Assembly: GCF_002236105.1 (NCBI RefSeq)
Contig: NZ_NIWU01000008.1
Location: 62,001-126,000 of the forward strand
DNA length: 64,000 nt
Origin: Pseudomonas umsongensis
GTDB lineage: Bacteria > Pseudomonadota > Gammaproteobacteria > Pseudomonadales > Pseudomonadaceae
Direction of reading: 5' to 3'
A program made the position numbers and the translations under genes. Below, piece by piece: positions 15,140 to 24,502 of this stretch. How positions within the stretch are numbered: the stretch's first letter is position 1; each line of letters starts with the position of its first letter. The notes beneath the pieces are model-generated. The model was not told the DNA's origin and ran no database searches. It worked only from the letters and a program-made list of their open reading frames with translations.

Positions 15140-17963
15140 TGAGGGCCTCCTTGATGCGTGCAGAAGTGATAGGCAGGTCGCGGACACGTTTGCCAATGGC
15201 GTGGGCCACGGCGTTGCCAATGGCACCGACCACCGGGATCATCACCACCTCGGCGATGCCCTTGGACGGATCGCTCGGCGACAGCGGCGGCAGGATCTCC
15301 GCGGTCTGTTTCCACACCGCCACGTGCCGCGCCATCGGCAAGCGGTAACGGTTGAAGTTCCAGTCGCCCTCCCCCGGTCCGCCTTCGTACAGCGGCATTT
15401 CTTCCATCAGCGCGTGGCCGATGCCCATGGCGATGCCACCTTCGACCTGGCCCTTGACCAACTCTTCCACCAGCACCCGACCGCACTCGACCCACGAGTG
15501 GTGATTGAGCACCGACACTTCGTTCGAACCCTTGTTCACCTTCACTTCCACCAGCGTCGCCACGGGGCTGTAGTAAGTCACCGCCGCGTTGTTCAACTGG
15601 GTTGGCGGATAGGCGATGTTCTGCCGATCCAGCAGATGGAAACCGGCGCTGCTCATCTGCGCTTTCTTCGCCTTCGGCGCACCGTCGCCGTACTTGACCG
15701 CCAGGCCATCGAGCGGCAAACGCTCACGCACACCGTCGATGCTGTACTCGGCCTCAGCCCAGCTCCAGCGGTTGAAGCCGTGCACCGTGGCACCGGTGAC
15801 CAGGCCCCGTTCGTGGGCACGCTTGGCCAATACTGCGAACGGCAAGGGTTCCATGCCGTTGGCGGTGAGCTTGCCGTCGACCCAATGGGCGTCCTCGCGG
15901 CGCACCACGTAAGGGTTGGCCTGGCCGCCGTAGGGGCCTTGGCGCCAGATCTCCAGCGCCGCCGGCCACAGGCCGTGATTGAACAGCACGCGCGCCGCTT
16001 CACGGGTGGCGTGGCTGAAGTAATAGGCGGAGTTGGTCGCCGACGACGCCGACGCGACCTTGCCGACCCAGCGCGGGTTGCGCAGGAAGTTGTCCTGCTC
16101 GGCCTGGCTCATGATGTACGGGTTGCCGCCGCTGATCAGCTGCAATTCTTCCCATTCGGTTTCACCGGTCTTCACTTCGTGCGCCGGGCTGCCGAGGAAA
16201 TCGGCCACTACCATCGCCTGCGAGGTGGACATGCCGGTACCGATTTCGATACCGATGTGGCGCAGGGTGATGCGACCGTCAACGGTGTATTCGATGCTGG
16301 CCATCGGCGCTTCGGAGCCGGTGCCGAAGTCTTTCTGGCAAATGGCGAAACCGACGCCATACCAGTGGTCCGGGTCCGCCGATTCGCGTTGTTGCTTGAT
16401 CGCGTGACGGTTTTTCCAGACTTCGTTGACCGCGGCCTTGTCGAGAATCTCGTGCAGGCGCAGGGCACCGGCCGGGATCGCGCCCTGGGTGTTTTTCATG
16501 CCCGAACGCAGGGCGTTCTTGCGCCGCAGTTCAATGGCATCGACCCCGAGGCGATCGGCAATTTCATCGACCATCATTTCGGTGGCCGCCATGCTCTGCA
16601 ACGTGCCGTAGCCGCGCATCGACCCGGCTTCCACCGCGCGCGAATGATAGGCGGTGACCTGCAGATCGTTCTGCGGCATGTAGTAGATCGACTGCGCCGC
16701 CGTGGCGCCTACTGCCGCTACCGACGGGCTGTAGTTGACCCGCCCGCCGCCGTCGACGCTCATCTCGGCGCGGAAGATCTTGAAGCTGTGGTCGGTCTTG
16801 TCCACCGCCAACTGATAGCGGATATCGAACGGGTGACGCTTGATGCCGCTCTGGAATTGCTCGTAGCGGTCGTTGGCCAGGCGTACCGGGACGCCGGCGC
16901 CGTACAACGCCGCCAAGGCCGCGTAGTAGACGAAAATGTTGTGGTCTTTCGAGCCGTAGCCGACGGTGTAGCCAGGGTGCATGTTCAGGTTCGCCAGGCC
17001 GAAACGCGACGGCGCGATCATCTTCGCGGTCTCGGTTGCGGTCTCCAGCGGGCACTGTGTCGCAACGACAAAGTGCAGGGTCTTGGTCGCTGGGTCGTAC
17101 CAGCCGTTGCCGTTGTCCGGTTCCATCGCCGCGGGTTCGATCGACGGGGTCTTGTAGCGCTCGTCGAACACCAGCCAGTTGTCTGGCGGCGTATCGATCT
17201 GCTGCTTCATGCGGTCGGCGTAGAACAGGCCGCGCTCGGTCAGGTTGCCGTGCAGGTTGGGCTGGGAATTCCACACCGGGCGACGGTTTTTCAGCATCGG
17301 AAACAGGATCGAGTCCTTGAGGCTGGCGAATTCGTCTTCGTCCGCCGAGGTAGCGCCGCCGACGCGCACGTAGCGAAAGCTGCCGTAGGGATCGCCCTCG
17401 TAGAACGGTACCTGGGCACCGTAACGAATTGCTTTGTCATTGAACTTGAGCTGAGCCTTGGCCTGGCGGAAACGTTCGAAGTCGTTCCAGATCAGGATCG
17501 CCACCGGGTGACCGATGAACATCGGCACCTTGCCGGCCGGCAACAGGGGGTCGGGGGCGTGCTCTTCGGGGAAGACGATGCCGTCCTTGACCAGGTCGTC
17601 GGCGGTGACGATGCGATCAGGCTGCAGGTCGGCACCAAGCCACGACAGGTCATAGCCGTCATAGATACGGTCGGCCTTGATGGTTTTCAGCAGCATGGCG
17701 TGGCCTTGCTGCTGCGGCCAGCCCGGCATGTCCTTGGCACGGATGTCGCGGGCAAAGACCTTGCTGCCGCAAACCTTGGACAAGGCATCGTTACGGGCCC
17801 GCGCCTTGCCGTTGTTACCAAGCCATTGCTCGGACGGCACGGTGACGCTGTTTTCCATTAAGGCTGCCAGCGCCTGACTGCTCAGCGGTGCAAGCGTCAC
17901 GCTCACACCCGCCACCAGCCCGCCCTGAAGGAACGAGCGCCGGGATATTTCACGGTTGGACAT
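15132..17963 (-). CDS. Molybdopterin-binding large subunit, Tat-exported hydroxylase (isoquinoline 1-oxidoreductase-like)
   Basis: This 943-residue protein begins MSNREISRRSFLQGGLVAG, a twin-arginine signal (RRSFLQG), so the folded cofactor-loaded enzyme should be exported. The body matches molybdenum hydroxylase large subunits of the single-chain type: GHPVAIL, the Mo-pterin loops around YGAGVPVRLANDR and MRGYGTLQSMAATEMMVDEIA, and GIAEVVMIPVVGAIGNAVAHA near the end, where the catalytic Glu normally lies. The substrate is unknown; N-heterocycles and aldehydes are the usual choices. It is the first gene of an operon with the 2Fe-2S protein, cytochrome c and XdhC. Confidence 0.88.
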   Translation of the reverse strand: MSNREISRRSFLQGGLVAGVSVTLAPLSSQALAALMENSVTVPSEQWLGNNGKARARNDALSKVCGSKVFARDIRAKDMPGWPQQQGHAMLLKTIKADRIYDGYDLSWLGADLQPDRIVTADDLVKDGIVFPEEHAPDPLLPAGKVPMFIGHPVAILIWNDFERFRQAKAQLKFNDKAIRYGAQVPFYEGDPYGSFRYVRVGGATSADEDEFASLKDSILFPMLKNRRPVWNSQPNLHGNLTERGLFYADRMKQQIDTPPDNWLVFDERYKTPSIEPAAMEPDNGNGWYDPATKTLHFVVATQCPLETATETAKMIAPSRFGLANLNMHPGYTVGYGSKDHNIFVYYAALAALYGAGVPVRLANDRYEQFQSGIKRHPFDIRYQLAVDKTDHSFKIFRAEMSVDGGGRVNYSPSVAAVGATAAQSIYYMPQNDLQVTAYHSRAVEAGSMRGYGTLQSMAATEMMVDEIADRLGVDAIELRRKNALRSGMKNTQGAIPAGALRLHEILDKAAVNEVWKNRHAIKQQRESADPDHWYGVGFAICQKDFGTGSEAPMASIEYTVDGRITLRHIGIEIGTGMSTSQAMVVADFLGSPAHEVKTGETEWEELQLISGGNPYIMSQAEQDNFLRNPRWVGKVASASSATNSAYYFSHATREAARVLFNHGLWPAALEIWRQGPYGGQANPYVVRREDAHWVDGKLTANGMEPLPFAVLAKRAHERGLVTGATVHGFNRWSWAEAEYSIDGVRERLPLDGLAVKYGDGAPKAKKAQMSSAGFHLLDRQNIAYPPTQLNNAAVTYYSPVATLVEVKVNKGSNEVSVLNHHSWVECGRVLVEELVKGQVEGGIAMGIGHALMEEMPLYEGGPGEGDWNFNRYRLPMARHVAVWKQTAEILPPLSPSDPSKGIAEVVMIPVVGAIGNAVAHAIGKRVRDLPITSARIKEALNG

Positions 17964-18138
17964 GGATCATCCTATGGGCGGTCATGGAGGCCACCCTTCT
18001 GGTTATGTTCTGGAAATCTCGAGTCGTGCAGAAGCCCCTTTTGACGATGCAAGGGGCCGTGATGACAATGCGAAGCTGACCGAAAGGTTAACTTTAAAGG
18101 TTTATTCGCTCGCGGAAAACAAAAAACTGACCAGGAAA

Positions 18139-19080
18139 TCAAAAAACCGCGACTTTTCGACGCAGCAGATCGATGAACACCCCCAGCTCCCGACTGATGT
18201 GCTCACCCTTGCGCAGCAGCAAGCCGAACGGAGCCAGTTGCACATCGAGCTCAACCGGTAGCGCCACCACCAGGCCCATTTTCAGGTAGTCGCGTAACGC
18301 GGTCTCCGACAGGACCATGATCGCGTCGGTCAGTTGAATCAGCTGCTGCATCGAATACACCGAGCTGCATTCGATGATGTCGGCCGGCAACGGCAAGGCC
18401 AGGCGCTGCAGGGCCTGATCAAGACCAATACGCGCCGGGCTGGTTTCCGGTTGCAGGATCCACGGCCAGCCGCTGACCAGCTCCGCCATCTGCAGTTTCT
18501 TGCGCCGGGCCAACGGGTGGCCGGCATGCACCACCACCAGCAAGCGTTCGTTGCCCAGTTGTTCGAAAACGTAATGCTCGCTGTCGGTGGCGGCATTGCG
18601 CCGGGCGATGGCGAGGTCAATGCGGCCCTGCTCCAGCAATTGGATCACCTGGTCGCTGGTGTCGCCCATGATGCGAATGCGCAGCTGCGGGTTAAGCGCC
18701 TTGATCTCGGCAATCGAATCCATCACCAGGTCCGGCGCCGCGCCCATGATGGTACCGATCGAAAGATAGCCGTAACCGCCCTGTTGCCGCGCTATCAGAT
18801 CCTCGGCGCAGCGGTCGAGGCCACTGAGGGCCGATTCGGCAAAGCGAACCAGCTCCTGGCCCAGCGCTGTCGGTCGCATGCCCCTGGGTAACCGCTCGAA
18901 CAGGTCGCAACCGAACATGTCTTCGATTTCATGGAGCATACGGGTGGCAGCCGGTTGCGACATGTTCAGGCTTTGCGAGGCACGATGCAGGTTCTGGCTC
19001 GAATTGAGCGTCACCAGCATGTGCAGGTGCTTGTAGCGCAGGCGGTTGAGCAGACTGCGCGAGATGGTTGGCGTGGTCAT
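18139..19080 (-). CDS. LysR-family regulator, divergent from the rhamnonate operon
   Basis: This 313-residue protein has the LysR winged HTH at about residues 15-75 (LHRASQSLNMSQPAATRMLHEIE) and the periplasmic-binding-like effector domain after residue 95 (LSIGTIMGAAPDLVMDSI, GRIDLAIARR, VVHAGHPLA). It is transcribed away from the MFS permease gene with a 124-base gap holding two inverted repeats, so it most likely controls the rhamnonate genes and itself. It also lies upstream of, and on the same strand as, the molybdenum hydroxylase operon. A hairpin GCCCCTT/AAGGGGC at 18034-18057 separates it from that operon. Confidence 0.9.
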   Translation of the reverse strand: MTTPTISRSLLNRLRYKHLHMLVTLNSSQNLHRASQSLNMSQPAATRMLHEIEDMFGCDLFERLPRGMRPTALGQELVRFAESALSGLDRCAEDLIARQQGGYGYLSIGTIMGAAPDLVMDSIAEIKALNPQLRIRIMGDTSDQVIQLLEQGRIDLAIARRNAATDSEHYVFEQLGNERLLVVVHAGHPLARRKKLQMAELVSGWPWILQPETSPARIGLDQALQRLALPLPADIIECSSVYSMQQLIQLTDAIMVLSETALRDYLKMGLVVALPVELDVQLAPFGLLLRKGEHISRELGVFIDLLRRKVAVF

Positions 19081-19091
19081 GGAGGGCCTTG

Positions 19092-19150
19092 TTATCGATA
19101 CCTTGAAGGTATCAGCTGTGAGCTAGATTCGATTTGTAACGCATCGATAA
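19092..19150. promoter_or_regulatory. Candidate LysR operators between lysR and the rhamnonate operon
   Basis: Two symmetric elements lie in the divergent gap. GATACC-TTGAA-GGTATC is a perfect 6-base palindrome with a 5-base spacer (19097-19113). TTATCGAT (19092-19099) is matched by its exact inverse ATCGATAA (19143-19150). LysR proteins bind such sites in divergent promoters; which element is used is inference. Confidence 0.55.
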
Positions 19151-19204
19151 GCGGCCGTACAGTCTTCCCCATAAGAACAAATGCCCTACCAAAGGAAAAC
19201 CGCG

Positions 19205-20500
19205 ATGAAGACTCTACCCGCGCCCCTGCTCGCCAAGATTTCCTGGCGGCTGCTCCCGTTCCTCCTGCTGATGTACATCATGGCCTTCCTCGACCGCGCC
19301 AACGTCGGGTTCGCCAAGCAAGCCTTCCAGGCCGACACCAATATCAGCGACGCCGCCTTCGCCTTCGGTGCCGGGGTGTTCTTCGTCGGTTACGCGCTGC
19401 TCGAAGTGCCGAGCAACCTGATCCTGCACCGCGTCGGCGCCCGTCTGTGGATGTGCCGAATCATGGTCACCTGGGGCCTGGTCTCCGCGGCCATGGTCTT
19501 CGCTCACACTGAAACCAGCTTCTACATCCTGCGATTCCTGTTGGGCGTGGCCGAAGCCGGATTCTTCCCCGGCGTGATCCTGTACCTCACCTACTGGTTC
19601 CCCAGCGCCGTGCGCGGCAAGGCCATGGGATTTTTCTACTTCGGCGCGCCGCTGGCCTTCATCTTCGGCAGTCCGTTGTCCGGCCTGCTGCTGGAACTGG
19701 ACGGCTTTGCCGGTTTCCACGGTTGGCAGTGGCTATTTGCCGTGGAAGGCCTGATGGCCACGGCGGTGGGCATCTGGGCCTACTTTTACCTGGACAATCG
19801 CCCGGCGGACGCCAAATGGTTGACCGTCGAGGAACGCCAACAAGTACAGAGCCTCCTCGACCAGGAAGACAGCCACAAACAGAACCACGGCCGCAGCCTG
19901 CTCAACGTGATCTGCCAGCCGTCGGTGCTGTACCTGTGCCTGATCTACCTGCTGATCCAGGCCAGCGTCTACGGCGTGGTGTTCTACCTGCCCACCCAGG
20001 TCGGCGGGTTGCTGGGCACCAAGGTCGGGCTGATGGTCGGGCTGGTCTCGGCGATTCCCTGGATTTGCGCACTGGTGGCGGCTTATCTGATTCCTGGCTA
20101 CAGCGACCGCACCGGCGAACGCCGCCGCACTGCCAGCCTGACCCTGCTGATGGCCGCCGCCGGTATCGCCTGCTCGGTAACCTTCAGCAGTCCGTTCCTC
20201 GGCATCGTCGCCCTGTGCTTCGCCGCATCCGGTTTCATCGCCGTGCAACCGGTGTTCTGGACCTTCCCTTCCAGCTACCTCGCTGGTAGCGCCGCGGCGG
20301 CCGGGATCGCCCTGATCAACTCGTTCGGCGCCCTCGGCGGCTTCATCGCCCCGGTGCTGAAGAACTGGGCCGAAGGCGCCTTCCACTCTCCGGCAGCCGG
20401 CCTGTACCTGCTGTCCGCTACTACCGTCATCGCCGCGTTGCTGGTGCTGGGCGTGCGTTCGCCCGGCCATGAAGCTTCGAATAAACCGGCCACTGTTTAA
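19205..20500 (+). CDS. rhmT: MFS permease, probable L-rhamnonate/sugar-acid transporter
   Basis: ATG 19205 (MKTLPAPLLAKISWRLLPF) follows AAAGGA; an earlier ATG at 19181 lacks a site. The 431-residue product has 12 predicted membrane helices and the anion:cation symporter pattern: MAFLDRANVGFAKQAF after helix 1, GVAEAGFFPGVILYLTYWFP in helix 4-5 and the central loop near residue 200-230. Close relatives carry tartrate, glucarate or phthalate. As first gene of an operon with rhmD, rhmA and aldA it probably imports L-rhamnonate with protons. It could take related acids such as L-lyxonate. Confidence 0.85.
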   Translation: MKTLPAPLLAKISWRLLPFLLLMYIMAFLDRANVGFAKQAFQADTNISDAAFAFGAGVFFVGYALLEVPSNLILHRVGARLWMCRIMVTWGLVSAAMVFAHTETSFYILRFLLGVAEAGFFPGVILYLTYWFPSAVRGKAMGFFYFGAPLAFIFGSPLSGLLLELDGFAGFHGWQWLFAVEGLMATAVGIWAYFYLDNRPADAKWLTVEERQQVQSLLDQEDSHKQNHGRSLLNVICQPSVLYLCLIYLLIQASVYGVVFYLPTQVGGLLGTKVGLMVGLVSAIPWICALVAAYLIPGYSDRTGERRRTASLTLLMAAAGIACSVTFSSPFLGIVALCFAASGFIAVQPVFWTFPSSYLAGSAAAAGIALINSFGALGGFIAPVLKNWAEGAFHSPAAGLYLLSATTVIAALLVLGVRSPGHEASNKPATV

Positions 20501-20517
20501 ACCTGAGGAGTCACACC

Positions 20518-21702
20518 ATGGGCATTCCAACCATCAAACACGTACGCGCTTTCACCCTGCGAGGCGGTGGCGCGGATTATCACGATCAGGCGGACGGCCA
20601 CTGGATCGACGATCACATTGCCACTCCAATGAGCAAATATCCGGAGTACCGCCAAAGCCGTCGCACCTTTGGCATCAACGTACTCGGCACCCTGGTGGTG
20701 GAGATTGAAGCCAGCGACGGCACTGTCGGTTTCGCCGTGACCACGGGCGGCGAACCGGCTGCCTACATCGTCGAGAAACACCTGGCGCGGTTCCTCGAGG
20801 GCGCGAAAGTCACCGACATCGAAAAGATCTGGGACCAGATGTACCAATCGACCCTGTATTACGGGCGCAAGGGCATCGTGATCAATACGATCTCCGGCGT
20901 CGACCTGGCGCTGTGGGACTTGCTCGGCAAGATCCGCCAGGAACCGGTGCACCAGTTGCTCGGCGGTGCGGTACGCGATGAATTGCAGTTCTACGCCACC
21001 GGCGCCCGCCCGGACCTGGCCCAGAAAATGGGCTTCATCGGCGGCAAGATGCCGTTGCACCACGGCCCGGCCGAAGGCGAGGAAGGCCTGCGCAAGAACC
21101 TCGAAGAACTGGCGACCATGCGCGAACGGGTCGGCCCGGACTTCTGGTTGATGCTCGACTGCTGGATGAGCCTGGACCTCAACTACGCCACCAAACTGGC
21201 GGTCGGCGCCCACAAACACGGCTTGAAGTGGATCGAAGAAGCCCTTCCGCCAGACGATTACTGGGGCTACGCCGCCCTGCGCAACAACGTGCCCAAAGGC
21301 ATGCTGGTGACCACCGGCGAACACGAAGCAACCCGCTGGGGCTTCCGCATGCTGCTGGAGATGGGTTGCTGCGACATCATCCAGCCGGATGTCGGCTGGT
21401 GCGGCGGCCTCACCGAACTGGTGAAGATCTCGGCCCTGGCCGACGCCCACAATGCCTTGGTCATTCCCCACGGCTCGTCGGTGTACAGCTATCACTTCGT
21501 TGCCACCCGGCATAACAGCCCGTTCGCCGAATTCCTGATGATGGCGCCCAAGGCGGACGAAGTGGTGCCGATGTTCCATCCGCAATTGCTCGGCGAACCG
21601 GTACCGGTCAACGGGCGCATGCGCCTGTCGGCACTCGACCAGCCCGGATTCGGCGTGACCCTCAACCCGGAATGCCAACTGCATCGGCCGTATAGCCGCT
21701 GA
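20518..21702 (+). CDS. rhmD: L-rhamnonate dehydratase
   Basis: This 394-residue enolase-superfamily enzyme aligns along its length with E. coli RhmD as I remember it: DYHDQADGHWIDDHIATPM near the start, SRRTFGINVLGTLVVE, QFYATGARPDLAQKMGFIGG, FWLMLDCWMS (metal Asp, about 220), KWIEEALPP (metal Glu), TTGEHEATR (metal Glu and His), QPDVGWCGG and IPHGSSVYSYH (catalytic His). It removes water from L-rhamnonate to give 2-keto-3-deoxy-L-rhamnonate in the cytoplasm. GAGGAG precedes the ATG, 17 bases after the permease stop. Confidence 0.93.
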   Translation: MGIPTIKHVRAFTLRGGGADYHDQADGHWIDDHIATPMSKYPEYRQSRRTFGINVLGTLVVEIEASDGTVGFAVTTGGEPAAYIVEKHLARFLEGAKVTDIEKIWDQMYQSTLYYGRKGIVINTISGVDLALWDLLGKIRQEPVHQLLGGAVRDELQFYATGARPDLAQKMGFIGGKMPLHHGPAEGEEGLRKNLEELATMRERVGPDFWLMLDCWMSLDLNYATKLAVGAHKHGLKWIEEALPPDDYWGYAALRNNVPKGMLVTTGEHEATRWGFRMLLEMGCCDIIQPDVGWCGGLTELVKISALADAHNALVIPHGSSVYSYHFVATRHNSPFAEFLMMAPKADEVVPMFHPQLLGEPVPVNGRMRLSALDQPGFGVTLNPECQLHRPYSR

Positions 21703-21716
21703 GCCAGGAGTTCGTG

Positions 21717-22517
21717 ATGAACATGCCGCACAACACTTTCAAGGCCGCACTGAAAAAAAATGCGCCCCAATATGGCATCTGGGCCGGGTTCGCCACGGGC
21801 TACGCCGCCGAGATCGTCGCCACCACCGGTTATGACTGGATGTTGATCGACGGCGAACACGCGCCGAACACCGTGCCCGGCGTACTCGCCCAGTTACAGG
21901 CTGTGGCGCCCTATGCCACCGCACCCATCGTGCGCGCCGTGAATGGCGATGCCAGCCTGATCAAGCAATTGCTGGATATCGGCGCGCAAACGCTGATGAT
22001 CCCGATGGTCGAGACCGCCGAGCAAGCCCAGGCCCTGGTTCGCGCCATGCGTTATCCGCCCCACGGCATTCGTGGCGTCGGCGGTGGCCTGACCCGCGCC
22101 ACGCGCTGGGACGGCGTGCCGGACTATCTGGCTACCGCCCACGAACAGCTATGCCTGATCGTGCAAGTGGAATCGCGGCTCGGCGTGGAAAACGTCGCCG
22201 CCATTGCCGCCGTCGAAGGCGTCGATGCGGTATTCATCGGGCCGGCGGATCTGTCCATTGGCTTGGGCCATGCCGGCGATCCCGGCCATCCGGACGTTCA
22301 GGAGCGCATTCAATACGCGGTCGACGCGACGCTGGCGGCCGGCAAGGCCTGCGGCATCCTCGCGCCGAATGAAGCAGACGCGCGCCGCTATCAGGACTGG
22401 GGCTGCCAGTTCATCGCCGTGGCGATCGATATCAGCCTGTTGCGCCACAGCGCCATGGCCACCCTCGCCCGTTACCGCACACCGGCTACCGAACAAGCGC
22501 CGTCGCGCACCTACTGA
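21717..22517 (+). CDS. rhmA: 2-keto-3-deoxy-L-rhamnonate aldolase
   Basis: ATG 21717 (MNMPHNTFKAALKKNAPQ) is preferred because CAGGAG lies 6 bases upstream; a GTG 3 bases earlier is too close. The 266-residue protein is an HpcH/HpaI class II aldolase with GYDWMLIDGEHAPNT (catalytic His and metal region), DIGAQTLMIPMVETAEQA, RYPPHGIRGVGG, LIVQVES and DAVFIGPADLSIGLGHAG. It cleaves 2-keto-3-deoxy-L-rhamnonate to pyruvate and L-lactaldehyde using a divalent metal. It follows rhmD by 14 bases. Confidence 0.93.
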   Translation: MNMPHNTFKAALKKNAPQYGIWAGFATGYAAEIVATTGYDWMLIDGEHAPNTVPGVLAQLQAVAPYATAPIVRAVNGDASLIKQLLDIGAQTLMIPMVETAEQAQALVRAMRYPPHGIRGVGGGLTRATRWDGVPDYLATAHEQLCLIVQVESRLGVENVAAIAAVEGVDAVFIGPADLSIGLGHAGDPGHPDVQERIQYAVDATLAAGKACGILAPNEADARRYQDWGCQFIAVAIDISLLRHSAMATLARYRTPATEQAPSRTY

Positions 22518-22536
22518 TCAGCCCAGGAGTCGCTCC

Positions 22537-23970
22537 ATGTCATCCGTGCCTGTTTACCAAAACTTCATCAACGGCCAGTTCGTGGCCAGCGCTGCCCACC
22601 TCGATGTGATCAACCCGGCCACCGGCGCCCTGCTGTCGAAGGTGCCAGCGTCGAATGCCGAAGATGTCGATCGCGCACTCGCTGCTGCACGCACCGCGCA
22701 AAAGGACTGGGCGCGCAAACCGGCGAATGACCGCGCCGGCTACTTGCGCCGCATCGCTGCCAAACTGCGGGAAAACGTGGCGCACCTGGCGCGCACCATC
22801 ACCCTGGAACAAGGCAAGATCAGCGCCCTGGCCGAAGTCGAAGTCAACTTCACCGCCGACTATCTCGACTACATGGCCGAGTGGGCGCGGCGCATCGAAG
22901 GTGAAATCATCACCAGCGACCGCCAGGATGAAAACATCTTCCTGTTCCGCAAACCGCTGGGCGTGGTGGCCGGGATCCTGCCGTGGAATTTCCCGTTCTT
23001 CCTGATCGCTCGCAAGATGGCCCCAGCGCTGCTCACCGGCAACACCATCGTCATCAAGCCCAGCGAAGAAACACCCAACAACTGCTTCGAATTCGCACGA
23101 TTGGTCGCGCAAACCGACTTGCCACCCGGCGTGTTCAATGTGGTCTGTGGCGATGGTCAGGTCGGTGCCGCACTGAGCGCGCACAAGCGCGTGGACATGA
23201 TCAGTTTCACCGGTAGCGTCGCCACCGGTTCACGGATCATGGCCGCCGCGGCGCCGAATATCACCAAGCTCAATCTGGAACTGGGTGGCAAGGCCCCGGC
23301 CATTGTTTTGGCGGATGCCGACCTGGAGTTGGCGGTAAAGGCCATTCGTGATTCGCGCATCATCAACAGCGGCCAGGTGTGCAATTGCGCCGAGCGGGTC
23401 TATGTCGAGCGCAAGGTGGCCGATCAATTCATCGAGCGCATCGCCACCGCCATGAATGCCACCCGTTATGGCGACCCGGTTGCGCAACCTGATGTGGAGA
23501 TGGGCCCGCTGATCAATCGCCAGGGCCTGGACAGCGTCAATCGAAAAGTCCGTACGGCATTGAGCCAGGGCGCGAGCCTGATCAGTGGCGGGCAGATTGC
23601 CGACCTCCCACACGGCTTTCACTTTCAGCCTACCGTTCTGGCCGGCTGCCACGCCGATATGGAGATCATGCGCGAGGAGATCTTCGGTCCCGTGCTGCCA
23701 ATCCAGATCGTCGACGACCTGGATGAAGCCATCGCCCTGGCCAACGACTGCGACTATGGCCTGACCTCGTCGATCTACACCCGTGACCTGAGCAAGACCC
23801 TGCACGCCATGCGCGAGCTGGATTTTGGCGAAACCTACGTCAACCGCGAGAACTTCGAAGCGATGCAGGGTTTCCATGCCGGGGTGCGTAAATCCGGGAT
23901 CGGCGGTGCGGATGGCAAGCATGGGTTGTATGAGTACACCCATACCCACGCGGTGTATCTGCAAGGCTGA
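22537..23970 (+). CDS. aldA: Lactaldehyde dehydrogenase
   Basis: ATG 22537 follows CCAGGAG at 7 bases; a longer frame reaching back to 22204 is only an overlap with rhmA. The 477-residue protein closely resembles E. coli AldA: ILPWNFPFFLIARKMAPALL, IVIKPSEETPNN, the catalytic Glu in LNLELGGKAPAIV, the catalytic Cys in INSGQVCNCAERVYV and the ending NRENFEAMQGFHAG. It oxidises L-lactaldehyde from the RhmA step to L-lactate with NAD. As last gene it completes conversion of rhamnonate to pyruvate plus lactate. Confidence 0.92.
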   Translation: MSSVPVYQNFINGQFVASAAHLDVINPATGALLSKVPASNAEDVDRALAAARTAQKDWARKPANDRAGYLRRIAAKLRENVAHLARTITLEQGKISALAEVEVNFTADYLDYMAEWARRIEGEIITSDRQDENIFLFRKPLGVVAGILPWNFPFFLIARKMAPALLTGNTIVIKPSEETPNNCFEFARLVAQTDLPPGVFNVVCGDGQVGAALSAHKRVDMISFTGSVATGSRIMAAAAPNITKLNLELGGKAPAIVLADADLELAVKAIRDSRIINSGQVCNCAERVYVERKVADQFIERIATAMNATRYGDPVAQPDVEMGPLINRQGLDSVNRKVRTALSQGASLISGGQIADLPHGFHFQPTVLAGCHADMEIMREEIFGPVLPIQIVDDLDEAIALANDCDYGLTSSIYTRDLSKTLHAMRELDFGETYVNRENFEAMQGFHAGVRKSGIGGADGKHGLYEYTHTHAVYLQG

Positions 23971-24101
23971 AAATCGGGCGGTGCTGCTGATGCCGCCTTC
24001 GCAAGCAAGCCCGTTCCCCCATTGGATCTGTATTTTTACATTGATTCAATGAACAACACTCAACCCTTGCGGGTACGGGCTTCCGCTCAAATTTCAGACA
24101 C

Positions 24102-24128
24102 AAAAAACCCCGGCCTTTCGACCAGGGT
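24102..24128 (-). terminator. Terminator downstream of the tRNA-Val/Asp/Asp genes
   Basis: On the minus strand ACCCTGGTC pairs with GGCCGGGGT across a short loop (24107-24128), allowing G-U pairs, and is followed by six T at 24102-24107. It lies about 75 bases after the last tRNA-Asp. Confidence 0.75.
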
Positions 24129-24203
24129 CTTTGCTATCGACGCGAAGTAAAGCAGTGGCTTTCTTCGTAGCTCCAAGGCGTTCAGTGGGCCTCGGGGCAG
24201 ATA

Positions 24204-24280
24204 TGGCGCAGCGGACGGGACTCGAACCCGCGACCCCCGGCGTGACAGGCCGGTATTCTAACCGACTGAACTACCGCTGC
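24204..24280 (-). tRNA. tRNA-Asp (GTC)
   Basis: The 77-base gene has encoded CCA. The acceptor stem is GCAGCGG/CCGCTGC, the anticodon loop reads CTGTCAC (anticodon GTC) and the T-arm is GGGTTCGAGTCCC. It is identical in the visible mature sequence to the copy at 24373. Confidence 0.97.
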
Positions 24281-24372
24281 GTATCGCTGTGGACTTGCGT
24301 CCAAGTAACTCGTTTGGTCGAAAGCTTCGGTGCTTTTCAACCGCGAACCGGATGAATCCGATTCGTTGAATA

Positions 24373-24449
24373 TGGCGCAGCGGACGGGACTCGAACCCGC
24401 GACCCCCGGCGTGACAGGCCGGTATTCTAACCGACTGAACTACCGCTGC
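24373..24449 (-). tRNA. tRNA-Asp (GTC), second copy
   Basis: The 77-base gene with encoded CCA has the same stems and GTC anticodon as its neighbour at 24204. It is separated from that copy by 92 bases and from tRNA-Val by 53, so the three are probably one transcript. Confidence 0.97.
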
Positions 24450-24502
24450 GCGTCGGTGGAGGCATCTCAGCCTACCTCTTGCTTTCGCAAGTTTCTCGGG
24501 AG

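Noticed and set aside
15201..17861. 886-codon open frame on the plus strand opposite the molybdenum subunit gene
   Set aside because: It is the antisense shadow of a strongly supported high-GC gene; composition is His/Arg/Val rich with no domain.
22204..22536. N-terminal extension of the aldA frame
   Set aside because: It overlaps rhmA; ATG 22537 has a good ribosome binding site and matches the AldA start.
23975..24030. Single degenerate REP-like arm after aldA (TTCGCAAGCAAGCCCGTTCC)
   Set aside because: No inverted partner is nearby and several core bases differ; too weak to list as a repeat.
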